NCBI GenBank assembly: GCA_001771975.1
Contig: MERE01000003.1
Span: 1-13,623, forward strand
Length of the DNA stretch: 13,623 nucleotides
Direction of reading: 5' to 3'
DNA from: Betaproteobacteria bacterium RIFCSPLOWO2_02_FULL_68_150
GTDB lineage: Bacteria > Pseudomonadota > Gammaproteobacteria > Burkholderiales > SG8-39
Below the pieces are notes generated by a model, which saw nothing but the letters and a program-made list of their open reading frames with translations, made no database searches and was not told where the DNA came from. Made by a program: the position numbers and the translations under genes. Shown in pieces: positions 13,460 to 13,623 of the stretch. Within the stretch, counting starts at the first letter, position 1, and every line of letters begins with the position of its first letter.

Positions 13460-13623
13460 CTACTGGTAGATGCGCCGGTCTTCGTGCTGCCCGAGTTGGC
13501 GTTTCCTGATCTGCTCTTCCCAGCTCGTCCGGTCGTCCTTCTTCCATTTCGGCCCCATCGCGAGCGGTTCGCTGCTCCACGGCTCGGCGTCGGGCTTGCC
13601 CTGGTACTTGCCCTGCTTCGCAG
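13460..13623 (-). CDS. C-terminal end of an unidentified protein upstream of the FDH gamma gene
   Basis: The last 53 codons of a gene that enters from the right edge, ending QHEDRRIYQ followed by TAG. The visible part is hydrophilic and rich in Lys, Trp, Asp and Glu (EPWSSEPLAMGPKWKKDD, then TSWEEQIRKRQLG), with no cysteines, hemes or membrane segments. The position, 26 bp before the gamma subunit and in the same direction, makes a formate dehydrogenase subunit or accessory protein likely. I do not recognise this tail as the usual end of the alpha or the iron-sulfur beta subunit. The reading frame has no internal stop. Confidence 0.6.
   Translation of the reverse strand, partial: AKQGKYQGKPDAEPWSSEPLAMGPKWKKDDRTSWEEQIRKRQLGQHEDRRIYQ

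Overview
The window is gene-dense, GC-rich bacterial DNA with almost no non-coding space. Many genes overlap by 1-10 bases. Codon use and gene content (tupBCA under a ModE-like regulator, rhodanese-ChrB/ChrA, a DUF1330 protein, a membrane formate dehydrogenase gamma subunit) suggest a betaproteobacterium, probably Burkholderiales or a relative. That placement is inference. No mobile elements, CRISPR arrays, tRNA or rRNA genes were seen.

Region 1 (6632 down to 1, minus strand) reads as one long operon: tupB-tupC-tupA (tungstate ABC importer), a TSUP membrane transporter, mobB, moeA, moaD, moaE, a 36-codon small ORF, and a CPA2-type cation:proton antiporter that leaves the window. Gaps are at most 32 bp and several junctions overlap. 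Together these genes would import tungstate or molybdate, make molybdopterin, and insert the metal. The TSUP protein, the small ORF and the antiporter are passengers of unknown relevance.

Region 2 (6633-7791) is the control point. A ModE-like winged-helix protein fused to a periplasmic-binding-protein-like sensor is transcribed divergently from tupB. The 121-bp intergenic region holds a perfect ATATGT-N8-ACATAT palindrome 17 bp upstream of a perfect TATAAT, so the operator overlaps the -35 position.

Region 3 (7792-11555, plus strand) is a second oxyanion module. It contains a rhodanese-ChrB C-terminal fusion protein, the chromate transporter ChrA (TTG start overlapping the chrB stop), a DUF1330 protein, and an MFS transporter whose only sensible start is a CTG directly after the DUF1330 stop.

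Region 4 (13623 down to 11552, minus strand) carries the C-terminus of an unidentified protein, formate dehydrogenase cytochrome b gamma subunit, a small Ala/Lys-rich exported protein, and a Cu/Zn superoxide dismutase lipoprotein. It converges on the MFS gene with a 4-bp overlap. Formate dehydrogenase needs a Mo or W bis-MGD cofactor, so the two ends of the window are functionally linked.

Most components are known families. The best candidates for something undescribed are the small ORF between moaE and the antiporter, the DUF1330/MFS stop-CTG junction, the shortened sensor domain of the regulator, and the linkage of tungstate import and cofactor genes with a TSUP protein and an antiporter.
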